Below, piece by piece: positions 51,653 to 61,900 of a stretch of 64,000 bases of DNA. The notes beneath the pieces are model-generated. The model did no database searches. It was not told where the DNA came from and saw only the letters and a list, made by a program, of their open reading frames with translations. Location: positions 62,001-126,000 of the forward strand of contig DASVQY010000002.1 of NCBI GenBank assembly GCA_036388895.1, in the 5' to 3' direction. Made by a program: the position numbers and the translations under genes. Origin of the DNA: SXVE01 sp036388895. Its GTDB lineage: Bacteria > Acidobacteriota > Blastocatellia > Pyrinomonadales > Pyrinomonadaceae. The number at the start of each line of letters is the position of its first letter. Within the stretch, counting starts at the first letter, position 1.

Positions 51653-53677
51653 TTACCAGATTTTGCAGTAAGTTTCTCTGACCATTGGTTGTCCTTGTTT
51701 GCAACCGAAGGCTTTGGCAAACTGCGGCATATTCGAAAGCGGTCCGTTGACGCGCCAGCGCGGAAGCGAGTGAACGTTGCTTTTTACTTGCTGGCGTTCG
51801 GCTTCGGGCGTGTATTTGCCAGCCCAAACTTGTGCCCATCCGAGGAAAAATCTTTGTTCGGGCGTAAAACCGTCAATGTTTGCCGGACGCGGTTTGCCTT
51901 CGAGAGATTTCATATAAGCGTCGTAAGCGACCGTTAAACCGGCAAAGTCGCCGATGTTTTCACCGAGCGTTAATTTTCCGTCAATAAAGAGTCCCGGCTG
52001 AACTTCGTATTCATTGAACTGTTTGATCACGCAAGAAGCGCGCTCTTCAAATTTCGCGCGGTCTTCTGCAGTCCACCACATCTTTAAATTTCCTTCGGCG
52101 TCGAAGCGGCTGCCTTGATCGTCAAAACCGTGCGTAATTTCGTGACCGATAACGCCGCCGATTGCGCCATAGTTAATCGCGTCGTCAGCCTCGAAATTGA
52201 AAAACGGCGGCTGCAAAATTCCGGCGGGAAACGTGATTTCGTTGTTCAAACCCGAATACGAAGCGTTAACCGTCGGCGCGGTGAAATACCAGCGCGTCCG
52301 GTCAACCGGTTTGTTTATATCTTCGAGGTTGCGCCGAGTTTGAAATTGACTGGAACGCTGTACATTGCCCGAATAAGAATTGCGGTCAATCGCCAAACCC
52401 TTATAGCCGCGCAGAACGTCCGGGTAACCGATTTTTCGCTTGAAGGTTGAGAGTTTAACCTGTGCCTGCTTTCTGGTTTCATCGCTCATCCATTCAAGAT
52501 CGCTCACGCGATCTTTCATCGCCGCGAGCAAATTATCAATTAAAACGTTCATTCGCGCTTTAGATTCAGGCGTAAAGGCTTTTTTGACGAATTCTTGTCC
52601 GAGCGATTCGCCGAGGAAATTGTCGGTCGCCTGGACGCAAACTTTCCAGCGCGGCTGTTGCTCTTTTGTACCGCTCAAATATCTGGAATAAAAATTAAAA
52701 TTCTCGTCCACGAAAGCTTTTGAGAGCGTCGATGCAGCGGAATTTATAGTCATAAAACGCAGATAAGTTTTCCAATCTTCCATCGGAATTTCTTTGAGCA
52801 TCGCGTTTACTTCTTTAAAGAAACCCGATTGAGCGAAATTGATTTCGGAAACCGTCGGAACGCCGCGTTCGTTCATATAAGTCGTCCAGGACCAGTTCGG
52901 GGTAATTTCCTGCGCGGCAGTCAAAGCCATTTTATTGTAGCGATTGTCCGGGTTTCTCAAATCAACCGGCGAAAGCGATGCTTTGGCGAGGCGCATTTGC
53001 ATGTCCATCACCGTTTTCGCGTTAGCCGCCGCTTTTGTCGGTGAATCGCCGAGAAGCTTGAACATATTCGTCATATATTCGACGAATTTTTGCCGAACTT
53101 CTACCGATTTTTCGTCGGTTTCCGTGTAATAATTGCGGTTCGGCAAACTCAAACCGCCTTGACCGGCGTTGACGATAACCATTGTCGAATTTTTCAAATC
53201 CGGTCCGCCGCCGAAGCTGAAAAGAGCGGGCAAACCGCTGTTGTGCATCAAAGCGACCTGTCGCTGTAAATCTCCGATTGATTTGATTTTGTCAATTTGT
53301 TTGAGGTAGGGTTCGAGCGGTTTCACACCGGCTTTTTCGATTGCCGCTTCGTCCATACACGAAGCATAAAAATCGCCGATAAGCTGAGCGTCGCTGCCCG
53401 CAACCGATTTTGTTTTGGAAGACGATTCTAAAACTGCTCTGAGAATATTGTTATTGTTGTCGCCGAGAATATTGAAAGTCCCCCAGCGCGATTGCGATGC
53501 GGGAATTTCCGTGCTTTTAAGCCATGTTCCGTTAGCGTATTGAAAAAAATCGTTGCAGGCGTCAACCGATTTGTCCATTCGGCTCGTGTCAAAACCTTTG
53601 CCCTGAGCCATAGCCGCTGCGCAAACCGACAGCAAAACGGTCAAAATCGCCATAAAGCGAAAATTATATTTAAACAT
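51653..53677 (-). CDS. M13 family zinc metallopeptidase (neprilysin-like)
   Basis: 674 residues from the ATG at 53677, with AGGAG about 7 nt upstream. A longer frame to 53737 is unsupported. The signal peptide is about 8-24 (FMAILTVLLSVCAAAMAQ). The zinc motif HEITH is at 512-516 within GVIGHEITHGFDDQGSRFD. The third ligand is in LTLGENIGDFAGL (E573), and the substrate motif is NASYSG. The C-terminus has the VNGPLSNMPQFAKAFGC block and ends with conserved CKIW. It is a secreted peptidase cutting short peptides. Confidence 0.96.
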   Translation of the reverse strand: MFKYNFRFMAILTVLLSVCAAAMAQGKGFDTSRMDKSVDACNDFFQYANGTWLKSTEIPASQSRWGTFNILGDNNNNILRAVLESSSKTKSVAGSDAQLIGDFYASCMDEAAIEKAGVKPLEPYLKQIDKIKSIGDLQRQVALMHNSGLPALFSFGGGPDLKNSTMVIVNAGQGGLSLPNRNYYTETDEKSVEVRQKFVEYMTNMFKLLGDSPTKAAANAKTVMDMQMRLAKASLSPVDLRNPDNRYNKMALTAAQEITPNWSWTTYMNERGVPTVSEINFAQSGFFKEVNAMLKEIPMEDWKTYLRFMTINSAASTLSKAFVDENFNFYSRYLSGTKEQQPRWKVCVQATDNFLGESLGQEFVKKAFTPESKARMNVLIDNLLAAMKDRVSDLEWMSDETRKQAQVKLSTFKRKIGYPDVLRGYKGLAIDRNSYSGNVQRSSQFQTRRNLEDINKPVDRTRWYFTAPTVNASYSGLNNEITFPAGILQPPFFNFEADDAINYGAIGGVIGHEITHGFDDQGSRFDAEGNLKMWWTAEDRAKFEERASCVIKQFNEYEVQPGLFIDGKLTLGENIGDFAGLTVAYDAYMKSLEGKPRPANIDGFTPEQRFFLGWAQVWAGKYTPEAERQQVKSNVHSLPRWRVNGPLSNMPQFAKAFGCKQGQPMVRETYCKIW

Positions 53678-53941
53678 TCTTTCTCCTAAAAATATTTTTG
53701 AAATGCAATTGATTCGTTGTACTAAAAGTTTAGACAATTATACTAAAAGTATGAAGAAAAAAATGATGAAACGAATATAAATGTGATTGAAAGACAAAAA
53801 TCTTTCCAATTAAGAAACACAATAAGTAAATTACGAATTGATTTTGAAACTAAACACATAAATTGAAGAATAAAATAAAACCAAAAAGTATTTATCTTAT
53901 TAGTATTTTTATCTCTTCATCTTTATCTTTTCGTAATTGAC

Positions 53942-54688
53942 TTAAACCACAGGTATAAATTTTTCTTTTACTTTTTCGCGTAATTCCCTGGCTAGAATCT
54001 TTCTATTCGGGTTTTGAATCGGTTCATCGCCGAAATTTATAATCGCCGTGTATTCCTTTAGTTGAAATAAGTACCAGAGATGTTCGCCGAAACTTTTTTC
54101 GTCCCACCAGCAAACCGATTCGCTCGCCGTCGGTTCATTTATCGGAGTTTTGTACATAATCGAAGCGTAAGAAACCGGCAGATCAGTCTGCGCGGCGAAT
54201 TCCAGAAACGATGAATTAAACGGCAGAATTTCTTCGCCCTTCGTGCTCGTTCCTTCGGGAAAAACGATGACGCCTTCGCCGCCATTAAGTCTTTTGATGA
54301 TTTCGCGTCCGGCACGCGGAATGTCGCGGCGATTCTGCCGGTTTATAAAAATCGTGCCCATATCTCGTACGATTTTGCCCGCTAAAAACCAACTTTCGAT
54401 TTCGCCTTTCGCTACGAAAACGCCTTCGACAACCGTTCTTAATGCGGGAACGTCCGTGTAACTAAGATGATTGCAGACCAGAAAAAATGGAACTTGCGGC
54501 TTATTTCCGATGACTTCGATTTTCATCTGCGAGATCCTGACGAAACTTCTCGCCCATTTATGAAAAATCACCTGTCGCCACAATTGTTTGTTCGGAATAA
54601 AGATATTGCCGACGAACCATATCGCGTATAATCCGAGCGTAGAAATTACAAATAAAACGTAGCGCACGGCGGCGCGAATGTTTTTCAT
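53942..54688 (-). CDS. plsC: 1-acyl-sn-glycerol-3-phosphate acyltransferase family protein
   Basis: 248 residues with an N-terminal membrane segment (about 8-30). The NHLSYTD motif (N73, H74, D79) is the catalytic HX4D, and FPEGTST (143-149) binds the glycerol phosphate. These define the PlsC/LPLAT superfamily of phospholipid synthesis. The precise substrate is not certain, since paralogues with the same motifs exist. Confidence 0.92.
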   Translation of the reverse strand: MKNIRAAVRYVLFVISTLGLYAIWFVGNIFIPNKQLWRQVIFHKWARSFVRISQMKIEVIGNKPQVPFFLVCNHLSYTDVPALRTVVEGVFVAKGEIESWFLAGKIVRDMGTIFINRQNRRDIPRAGREIIKRLNGGEGVIVFPEGTSTKGEEILPFNSSFLEFAAQTDLPVSYASIMYKTPINEPTASESVCWWDEKSFGEHLWYLFQLKEYTAIINFGDEPIQNPNRKILARELREKVKEKFIPVV

Positions 54689-54804
54689 AAAAAATTACGG
54701 AACGAATCCGTCAATCGTTTTGATTATGCTAATTCGCAAAGCAGTAATATAAAAATTGTAGAAATCTGGGATGAACTTTTTACTTTTTACTTTTGCCCTT
54801 TATT

Positions 54805-55761
54805 TTATTGTTCTTCTTTTTCGATTTTTTTGAAATTGTAGCGCAACAAAACGCGCATCGGCAATGTTTTTCCGTTCAGCGTCGCCGGTCGCCAGTTCAT
54901 TCGCCGAACGGTTTCGATTACCGATTCGTCCAAACCGTAGCCCGCCCAACGCACGATCTCAGTTTGTAGTATCGCACCGGTTTCGTCTAAATCAACCGAA
55001 ACGTCAACAGTCGCCTTTATATCATAAATATAAGCGAGACGCGTGTATTCGGGCTTAAAGCGTTTGTAAGGCAGCGGCGGGCGAAAATTCTTCGCTTCCG
55101 GATCGCTTTCATCAGGCACTTCTTCTATTTTTCCCGCCGTTTTTTCGTTTAATTTTTCAATCGTTTCTTCTTTCGTTTTGATTTTCAATTTACCGGCGAT
55201 TTCCAAAGCTAGAGCATCGGTCGAATCGAGCAAAAGTTTTTCCGATTCGCTCGGTTTTAACGCTTCAAATGATTGCAGTTTCCAAAAAACGAGCTTTCCC
55301 GTTTTCGCGCTGACGACGTAAACGGCAGCGAACGATTCGTAAAACTCTTCTCTCTGAAACGCGCTGCGTCGCTGCGTTTCCGATTTTATCAGCAAAAAAT
55401 AACGACAGCCGATTGCCGCGCCGATGTTCTTCGATTCTTCAATCGAAAGATTAAACGGATTTTCGTAAACGGTCGAGCGAAAAGCGGTTTCGCTGAGTGA
55501 ACCGTCGAGAACATCGAATTTTGTGCGGAGAGAGCTTTCTAATTTCGCGGCGAAGCTTCGGCTCGGCGAAAGTTTTTCAGGAACCAAAACGGCGATTCTT
55601 TGCGCCGGCTGAGCGAAAAGAAGGTTGTGAATGATGAGCAGCAGAAAACTCGCGCGAAGCGGCAAATCAGATTTGGGAAAGAAAAAAACGAACGGAAAAC
55701 AAAACCGCTTACTGCTGATGGCGCGTCGCCCACTTTTTGTGATAAATTTTCGCAATTTCAT
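54805..55761 (-). CDS. TonB-like energy-transducer family protein
   Basis: Up to 318 residues. A hydrophobic signal or anchor is at about 35-51 (RASFLLLIIHNLLFAQPAQ). The central domain resembles a TolB-N-like sensor. The C-terminal 90 residues have the TonB fold: PEYTRLAYIYDIKATVDVSVDLDETG, then VRRMNWRPATLNGKTLPMRVLLRYNF. The ATG at 55761 lies 52 bp inside the end of the upstream HD gene; a TTG at 55665 would start right at the signal peptide and is a real alternative. It probably works with TonB-dependent transport or signalling, but no ExbB or ExbD is nearby. Confidence 0.78.
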   Translation of the reverse strand: MKLRKFITKSGRRAISSKRFCFPFVFFFPKSDLPLRASFLLLIIHNLLFAQPAQRIAVLVPEKLSPSRSFAAKLESSLRTKFDVLDGSLSETAFRSTVYENPFNLSIEESKNIGAAIGCRYFLLIKSETQRRSAFQREEFYESFAAVYVVSAKTGKLVFWKLQSFEALKPSESEKLLLDSTDALALEIAGKLKIKTKEETIEKLNEKTAGKIEEVPDESDPEAKNFRPPLPYKRFKPEYTRLAYIYDIKATVDVSVDLDETGAILQTEIVRWAGYGLDESVIETVRRMNWRPATLNGKTLPMRVLLRYNFKKIEKEEQ

Positions 55762-57013
55762 TTTTCAGCTCTGCCGGGAAACAAACCCGGTGCATTTGAT
55801 AACCTTTCTGCAAGCCGCGAACAGCCGCGCTCACCTCGGAAATTTCTTTGATTTGAGGATGCGAAAATCCCTCCTCTACATAAATCAAATTTTTCGGATC
55901 GCTTCGTTCTTTCGTGTAAAAATAATACGGCACGTCGCCCGCTTTGTCTTCGATAAAATAATATTCGGTATCGAAACCAGCGGCTTCGACGATTTTTCTC
56001 GCCTGCTCGAGAAATTGTTGTCGCTCGTCTTCGGACATATCGAGATTGAAAGCTTTGAAAAGCCTTCTGTGCAAAAAACGCTTCGATAAATCCGATAAAA
56101 TCGCGTCCTCTGATTTTTCCCACTGTTTTATATGAAATATCACGTCCGAATCGTCTAATTCCAAATGTTCGCGCAACGTCAATTTTTCGTTTTTAAGTAT
56201 TTTTTCAAACGGCGTTCCGCCTGCGTGCCAGACGTATTCACCGCTCTGAAAAAGCCGCAACGCGCGCCGAAAAAGCGACCGAAGAATGTTTTCGGCTGAA
56301 CGAAGCGTGCGGTGAAAATAAACCTGACGAAACATATAATAACGCGCCTGCAAATAATCTTCGACGGCATAAATTCCGCGCGCCGAAACGTATAGCCGGT
56401 CGTTTTCCTCGTCTATTTCGAGCGATTTTATAATCCATTCGAGATCGTAAATTCCGTATTTGGCGCCGGTCATCAGCGAGTCGCGCAAAAGATAATCCAT
56501 CCGGTCAACGTCGAGCTGCGAAGAAACCAGCTGCGCCAGAGCGAGCGGTCGAAACGTGCCGCGAATAATTCCGGCGACATTTTCCGGCAGTTCGGCTGAA
56601 AAATTTTTGAGCATTTGTCCGACTTGAGTTTCATCGCTTAAAACAGCTTCAATCGTGAAATTCTCGTGGTGAAATTCGAGTATGGATTCGAGAACGTGAG
56701 AAAACGCCCCGTGCCCGATGTCGTGCAAAAGGGCGGCGCAGGAAACCGCCGTTTTCGATTCATCCGAAATTTTGTATCGCAAACCGAGTTTCGCCAGAAT
56801 CCGTGTCGCAAGATGAAGCGCGCCGAGGCTATGCGTAAAACGGGAATGCTCGGCAGCCTGATAGGCGTAGTGCGCCAGCCCGAGCTGCCTAATCCGCCGC
56901 AAACGCTGAAATTCCGCCGTATCAACCAGATTGACAAGCAATTTTCCCGCATCGTCTTCGGTTTTCAGACGAATAATATTATGAACCGAATCGCGATATA
57001 TTTTTTCGAACAA
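55709..57013 (-). CDS. HD-domain phosphohydrolase (dGTPase-like)
   Basis: 434 residues from a TTG at 57013, supported by GAGGAG about 6 nt upstream. IYRDSVHNIIRL opens the family. The metal ligands are in EHSRFTHSLG (H61), LLHDIGHGAFSH (H97, D98, H101, H106) and SQLDVDRMDYLLRDS (D168-D173). This is the YdhJ/SAMHD1-like group, in which some members act on dNTPs; the substrate here is unknown. The 3' end overlaps the TonB-like gene. Confidence 0.9.
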   Translation of the reverse strand: MFEKIYRDSVHNIIRLKTEDDAGKLLVNLVDTAEFQRLRRIRQLGLAHYAYQAAEHSRFTHSLGALHLATRILAKLGLRYKISDESKTAVSCAALLHDIGHGAFSHVLESILEFHHENFTIEAVLSDETQVGQMLKNFSAELPENVAGIIRGTFRPLALAQLVSSQLDVDRMDYLLRDSLMTGAKYGIYDLEWIIKSLEIDEENDRLYVSARGIYAVEDYLQARYYMFRQVYFHRTLRSAENILRSLFRRALRLFQSGEYVWHAGGTPFEKILKNEKLTLREHLELDDSDVIFHIKQWEKSEDAILSDLSKRFLHRRLFKAFNLDMSEDERQQFLEQARKIVEAAGFDTEYYFIEDKAGDVPYYFYTKERSDPKNLIYVEEGFSHPQIKEISEVSAAVRGLQKGYQMHRVCFPAELKNEIAKIYHKKWATRHQQ

Positions 57014-57168
57014 AACTTCTCCTCAATGAATTAATTTAATTCTGAATTCCAGGTTGGTTTTTTTCAAGTAAACTTGATAAAAATTCTAACCAAAAAATTG
57101 GTTAAATGATATAATTTCGGATAAGCCCGCGATTAGCACGGAACTTTCTTTCAATTTTGGAGGCGTTT

Positions 57169-58176
57169 ATGAAAAAGCTTGATAGGCATATTATTTCAAG
57201 TTGTATTTTTCTTTTTTGTTTTTTCATTCTATCTGGAAATGCATTTGCAACTACCCTAACGGGAATTGTTTATGATCATCAAAGAAACACTCTTCCTGAT
57301 GTGGATATCGAATTAGAGGGAAATACTGGAGCGTTTCGCAATCATGTTCGAACTGATTCTACTGGAAAATATCAGATTTCAGGACTCGGAGAAGGATATT
57401 TTACGGTTAGAGTTTTACCGTTTCGTTACGATTATGAAGAGCAATCGCAAACGATCTATATTCAAACCGTTAGTTTAACGGGCGGTCAGACAAACGACAC
57501 TATCATACAAGATTTCTATTTAGCTCCCAGAAAGGGAAGTTTAATAGATTATGAAACAAAGGTGGTTTTCGTACAAGACATTCCTTTAGAGGCAAAAAAA
57601 TCTTACGAACTGGCAATTGTAAGCTTTTCAAAAAAAAGGAATGATGAAGCGGTCTCGGCTTTAAAGGATGCCGTAGCAAAATTTCCGAGTTATTTTCAAG
57701 CTCTATTTCAATTAGGAAAAGTATATTTCTTTAAAGGTGAATATGGAACAGCAAGCCAATATTTAATTAAAGCGGGAGATATTAATAATAAAAGCGCGAT
57801 GAGTTTCTTTTTACTGGGTGATGCGCTCAGACGGCTGGGATACAATAAAGCGGCAATTGTCGCTTTAAATCAGGCACACACACTTATTCCGGCTTCTTCT
57901 CAAGTGCTCTTATCACTGGGAACTGCTCAAAGACAGGAAGGAGTTTACTTAGAGGCAGAGAAAAATCTCAAGCAAGCCGAGAAACTTTCAAGAATTAGCA
58001 ATCCAGAAATACATTGGCAACTTGCGCAGTTATATGGTCAAAACTTAAAAAAATATGATCAAGCAGCAAATGAATTGGAGGCTTTTCTTAAAGCAAGACC
58101 CGATGCAAAAGATACTGAAAAAATAAAGAAGCTAATTAAGGATTTTCGGGAAAAGGCAAAATCATCTAGCGGCTAA
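57169..58176 (+). CDS. secreted carboxypeptidase-regulatory and TPR-domain protein
   Basis: 335 residues from the ATG at 57169, with GGAGG about 7 nt upstream. The signal peptide is about 8-28 (ISSCIFLFCFFILSGNAFA). A CarboxypepD_reg-like beta domain follows (about 29-110: TLTGIVYDHQRNTLPDVDIELEG, TDSTGKYQISGLGEGYFTVRV). The rest is TPR repeats from about 145 (YELAIVSFSKKRNDEAVSALKDAV). It is likely a periplasmic or outer-membrane-linked adaptor. The IS1595 element inserted 9 bp past its stop. Confidence 0.85.
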   Translation: MKKLDRHIISSCIFLFCFFILSGNAFATTLTGIVYDHQRNTLPDVDIELEGNTGAFRNHVRTDSTGKYQISGLGEGYFTVRVLPFRYDYEEQSQTIYIQTVSLTGGQTNDTIIQDFYLAPRKGSLIDYETKVVFVQDIPLEAKKSYELAIVSFSKKRNDEAVSALKDAVAKFPSYFQALFQLGKVYFFKGEYGTASQYLIKAGDINNKSAMSFFLLGDALRRLGYNKAAIVALNQAHTLIPASSQVLLSLGTAQRQEGVYLEAEKNLKQAEKLSRISNPEIHWQLAQLYGQNLKKYDQAANELEAFLKARPDAKDTEKIKKLIKDFREKAKSSSG

Positions 58177-58185
58177 AATAAACAT

Positions 58186-58886
58186 GGGTCTAAAGAAGTT
58201 TAGAAAATAATTGTTAACGCTAAACTTCTGGTATGTCCGAGTTAAAACGTTATTACCGTCACTCCCATATTACAGAGAAGCAGTTTCGACTTCTCATTCG
58301 TTACTTTGCGATGGATTTGAGTGCTTCGCAAACCGCACTGATAATTTCATCTTTCTGAAAATTCGCATTCGTTTCTTGGCTTTCTGCCAATCGCCGTTCG
58401 TTGATCGTAAGTCGAAGTTGACGAATCTTACTTCGTTGCACACCGAGCTTGGAAAATGTGATCGCGGCGCCTTCAGTAAACACATTGTCTTTGGTATTTA
58501 TAAACGCGAGGCGCTTTGTTTTTACTGAAATCGTGAAGGATGTTCAGAGAAAAACGCTGCAAGCCATTATTCGCGGACGTGTTTCTCTTGATTCGATCAT
58601 TCATTCGGATGGCAGGCGCGCGACTGGTTGATGTCGGCTTTGACAAACATTATCGCGTCAATCATTCAAACAATGAATTCGTCACCGGCGATTCGCACAT
58701 TAACGGCATTGAAAGTTTCTGGTCGTATGCCAAACGTCGCCTGCAAAAGTTCAACGGCGTCTCGAAAGAAACTTTCTATCTGCACCTGAAAGAGTGCGAA
58801 TGGCGTTTTAATAATTGCTCAAAAAATTTGTAACTTGAATTGTTGAAATTATTGAGAGAAAATCCTCTGTAAACTTCTCTAGACAA
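58186..58886 (+). mobile_element. IS1595-family insertion sequence, degenerate
   Basis: The ends are 17-bp imperfect inverted repeats (GGGTCTAAAGAAGTTTA at 58186 and the complement of TTGTCTAGAGAAGTTTA ending at 58886, 14/17). Outside both ends is the same ATAAACAT (58178-58185 and 58887-58894), an 8-bp target duplication as expected for IS1595. The 701-bp element encodes a broken transposase. Confidence 0.85.
58233..58833 (+). pseudogene. IS1595-family transposase, frameshifted
   Basis: The start reads MSELKRYYRHSHITEKQFRL and LLIRYFAMDLSASQTAL, then the frame breaks near 58357. A second frame has LKIRIRFLAFCQ and KHIVFGIYKREA. After about 58520 a third has EIVKDVQRKTLQAIIRGRVSL and SIIHSDG, and from about 58612 another has GLVDVGFDKHYRVNHSNNEFV-like text, HINGIESFWSYAKRRL and FYLHLKECEWRFNN. 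The catalytic Asp of SIIHSDG and Glu of GIESFW are still visible. At least three frameshifts make it non-functional. Confidence 0.88.
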
Positions 58887-58905
58887 ATAAACATTATTCA
58901 AAAAA

Positions 58906-58931
58906 AAAGCCCGTCTTTTTAGACGGGCTTT
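58906..58931. terminator. bidirectional rho-independent terminator
   Basis: An 11-bp perfect stem (58906-58916 with 58921-58931) closes a TTTT loop. A-runs and T-runs flank it on both sides. It ends the leftward TonB-dependent receptor gene and any rightward transcript from the IS side. Confidence 0.93.
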
Positions 58932-58951
58932 TTAATTTCCTCTAATATTAA

Positions 58952-61900
58952 TTAGAAGAATAAACGAGCACCAAATCTAACTTCACGAGGTGCTTGGAAA
59001 CTGGTCGGTTGATTAAAGTTGTTGAATTCTCTAACAAAGCGATTTGCATTGGTAAAATTCAATACGTAATCACGAATACCGCCATTGAATATTCTTTGAA
59101 TAGCCGTTACTTCTGATGTACAAACAGTTGCCGCACATCCACCGGTTCTCAAAGAACTCGCACTAAGATTTGAAATTGTTAACTGCGTTTGACGTGTTAA
59201 TTCTTGATCTTGATCAAAAAGATTGATTATGTTCAAGAAAGGTTCAAACGTGAAACGAGCATCTCTTCCAAATCTGTATTTGTGACTAACATTCAAGTCG
59301 AATGAAGAGAACATTTCTGTACGTCCTAAATCACCACGTTTATAAAGAACTGCCGAGGTAATGCTATAAAACTGGTAAGTCGTCGTCAACGGTGTTCCTG
59401 ATTGAACAGTACCGAAGAATGAAACATCAGTCGAATTGGTTTTGCTGCCAAACCAGTCAAAGCTATAACCAGCATATCCTTTGAAGACATGGGGACGATC
59501 TGTTGCAAGCAGCCCGTTATCGGGTTCACCGTTAGCCGTAAAGCCCAGGAACGGGAGGTCGAAGAAGCGGTTTACGTTCGGACTGGAACGACCAGCTTCG
59601 TCGGAACTTGCCAAACCTGAATAGTTACCAAACAACCGGCTGTAGGTATAGCTTGCGTTTGCGAACCAGTTGTTTGAGAAACGTTTATCAAGACGTACTT
59701 CAAACGCTTTGTAATCGCGCTGTGCTTTTGCACACGGATACTTGTACTGTGTTAAAGTTTCGCAGGCTAAACCAAGTCCAGGATTACCGATAACATAGGC
59801 TTCACTGCCCGCAGGCGTCGGAATACCAATGTCTTCGATGGCACGGTCAAGTTTTTTGTGCGTGAAACGAGCGCTGACTAAGAAACTTTCGAAGAGTTGA
59901 CGTTCAAGACCTATAGTATATTCACTTTGACGAGCTGCCTTTAAATTCGGGTCAACAGCACCACCAACATCAATACCCGCACCGGAGTTTGATGGAATGC
60001 GGAAGTCGAGTTGGCAAACTGAAAAACCATTTCCAATTGATGCAGTAGTTTCTGTACACTGACCGCCCGGAACATCGGCAACAGTGCCGCGAATTCTAGC
60101 CGGTGTATAATTCGTGAATGCAACACCGCGGGACGGAAGAATTTCAAAATAGTCACGACGGTAAAAATCGCCTCCAAATGAACCGCGAGGCAATTCATAT
60201 TTGAAACGGTCATAGAACCAACCATAACTAGCAAAGAGTTTGGTTTTGCCATCACCAGTCAGGTCAAATGCTGCGCCCAAACGCGGGGCAATTTTGTCTC
60301 CCCAGCCAAAGGTGATACCCGGATTTTTGGGGTTGAAACTCGGCACATCTTCTTTTTCAGCTCTGATACCAAGGTTTAAGGTCAAACGATTGCCAATTTG
60401 CCAAGAATCCTGAGCGTAAACAGCATTACTTGAGCTGCTGGCTTCGCCAATAGTTCCAAATCTCTGATAATATCCAGAACCCAAATTACAATTTGTCGTT
60501 TGTCCGGCAGTACATAACGATCCGGTTGCCGGAGTACCAAGAGAATTCGCAATATCTAAGCCATAGAAAAGCACAACAATACCGGTGTCAGCATATCCTT
60601 GGCTTGTTTTGTTAGAAAGACGATTCAACTGATAGCCGAATTTGAAGTTATGACGTCCGCCCAATTTGTTGACGAAAACAGCTGTATCAGCATCAAGTGT
60701 AGTACGAGTTGAAACGTCGTAATCAACCTGGAAATTACTCGGGAAGTTGGTAAATCCTCGGCTACAACCAGCTGCCGCTGCACCACCCGGAATAGATGCC
60801 GGATTACCTGAAGTCGAGCAAAGATATCTTGTCGCACGCGGAACACCATAGGAGCCGAGTTTTTCGTTCAAGAAACTACGTCCTCCGCGAACATTAAACA
60901 CAATGCTGTTTGTCGGATTCCAAGTTACTTGACCGTTGACATTGTTCGAATTTTGCCGTCCGCCTTGGTTTGCAAAAAACTCTTCGTTTGCAATTTGCGG
61001 ACCGAAAGGATTAACGGTAGGGAAGTTTGACAACCCATATGTATAACCAGGTAACGCACCTCTGTCAATGATCGGATTCCAGAGAAACGTTCCGAATATG
61101 CGTAAGTTTTGAGTAGGTTGTGCATCTAAACGAACAAACGCCTCTTCAATTTTACGATTGAAGTTAAATGATTGCGTACTTCCAACGCGTCTTACGCTTG
61201 GGTCTGAACTGGGAAGGTTGCGCCCGAGAACGTCAGTTGCATTCGGATCAACAAAATACGGAACGTTTTGAGAAATTTCAAAGATTTGCGGCGCATAAAT
61301 AGCCGAAAACCATAATTTTCCTTTTACAACTGGTCCGGTAAGCTTAGCGACTGGGAAGAAATTCGTACCGCCGTTTTTCTGGATCGGTAAGTATTCAAAA
61401 CCTTGTCTCGTATTATTGGTTGTGAAACCGGTGCTTTCATTGGTGAACCTGTTCAAGAACGGTCTGGCACCACCCTGCAATGTAGATGGAGCAAATGAAA
61501 CACCGAAGTTTCCACGGAATTGATCATTACCACCAGCGCTTACAACGTTAATAACGCCGCCGGTTGCACCACCGTACTCAGCTTCATAACCGGTTGATTT
61601 AATTTGGACTTCTTGAAGAAGTTCAAAGGGAAGATTGTTATTTGCATTTAATTGTCCGGTACGGAAGTTAGTAACCTCTTGACCGTCAATAACGAAAACG
61701 TTTTCTGCACCCGATGCACCGTCAATTTGGAAGCCGCCTGCAAGTGGTTCCGGACGTACTTGCGGGGCGGTTTTAAGCAAGCTTGTAAATTGCGTACCTC
61801 TCGGCAGCGCTTCAAAAACTTGTTGCGTAATATTAGTGTTTAATTTGGTATCAGCCAAATCAATTTGTGCATCAGCATCTCTAACGTCAACGACTGCTTC

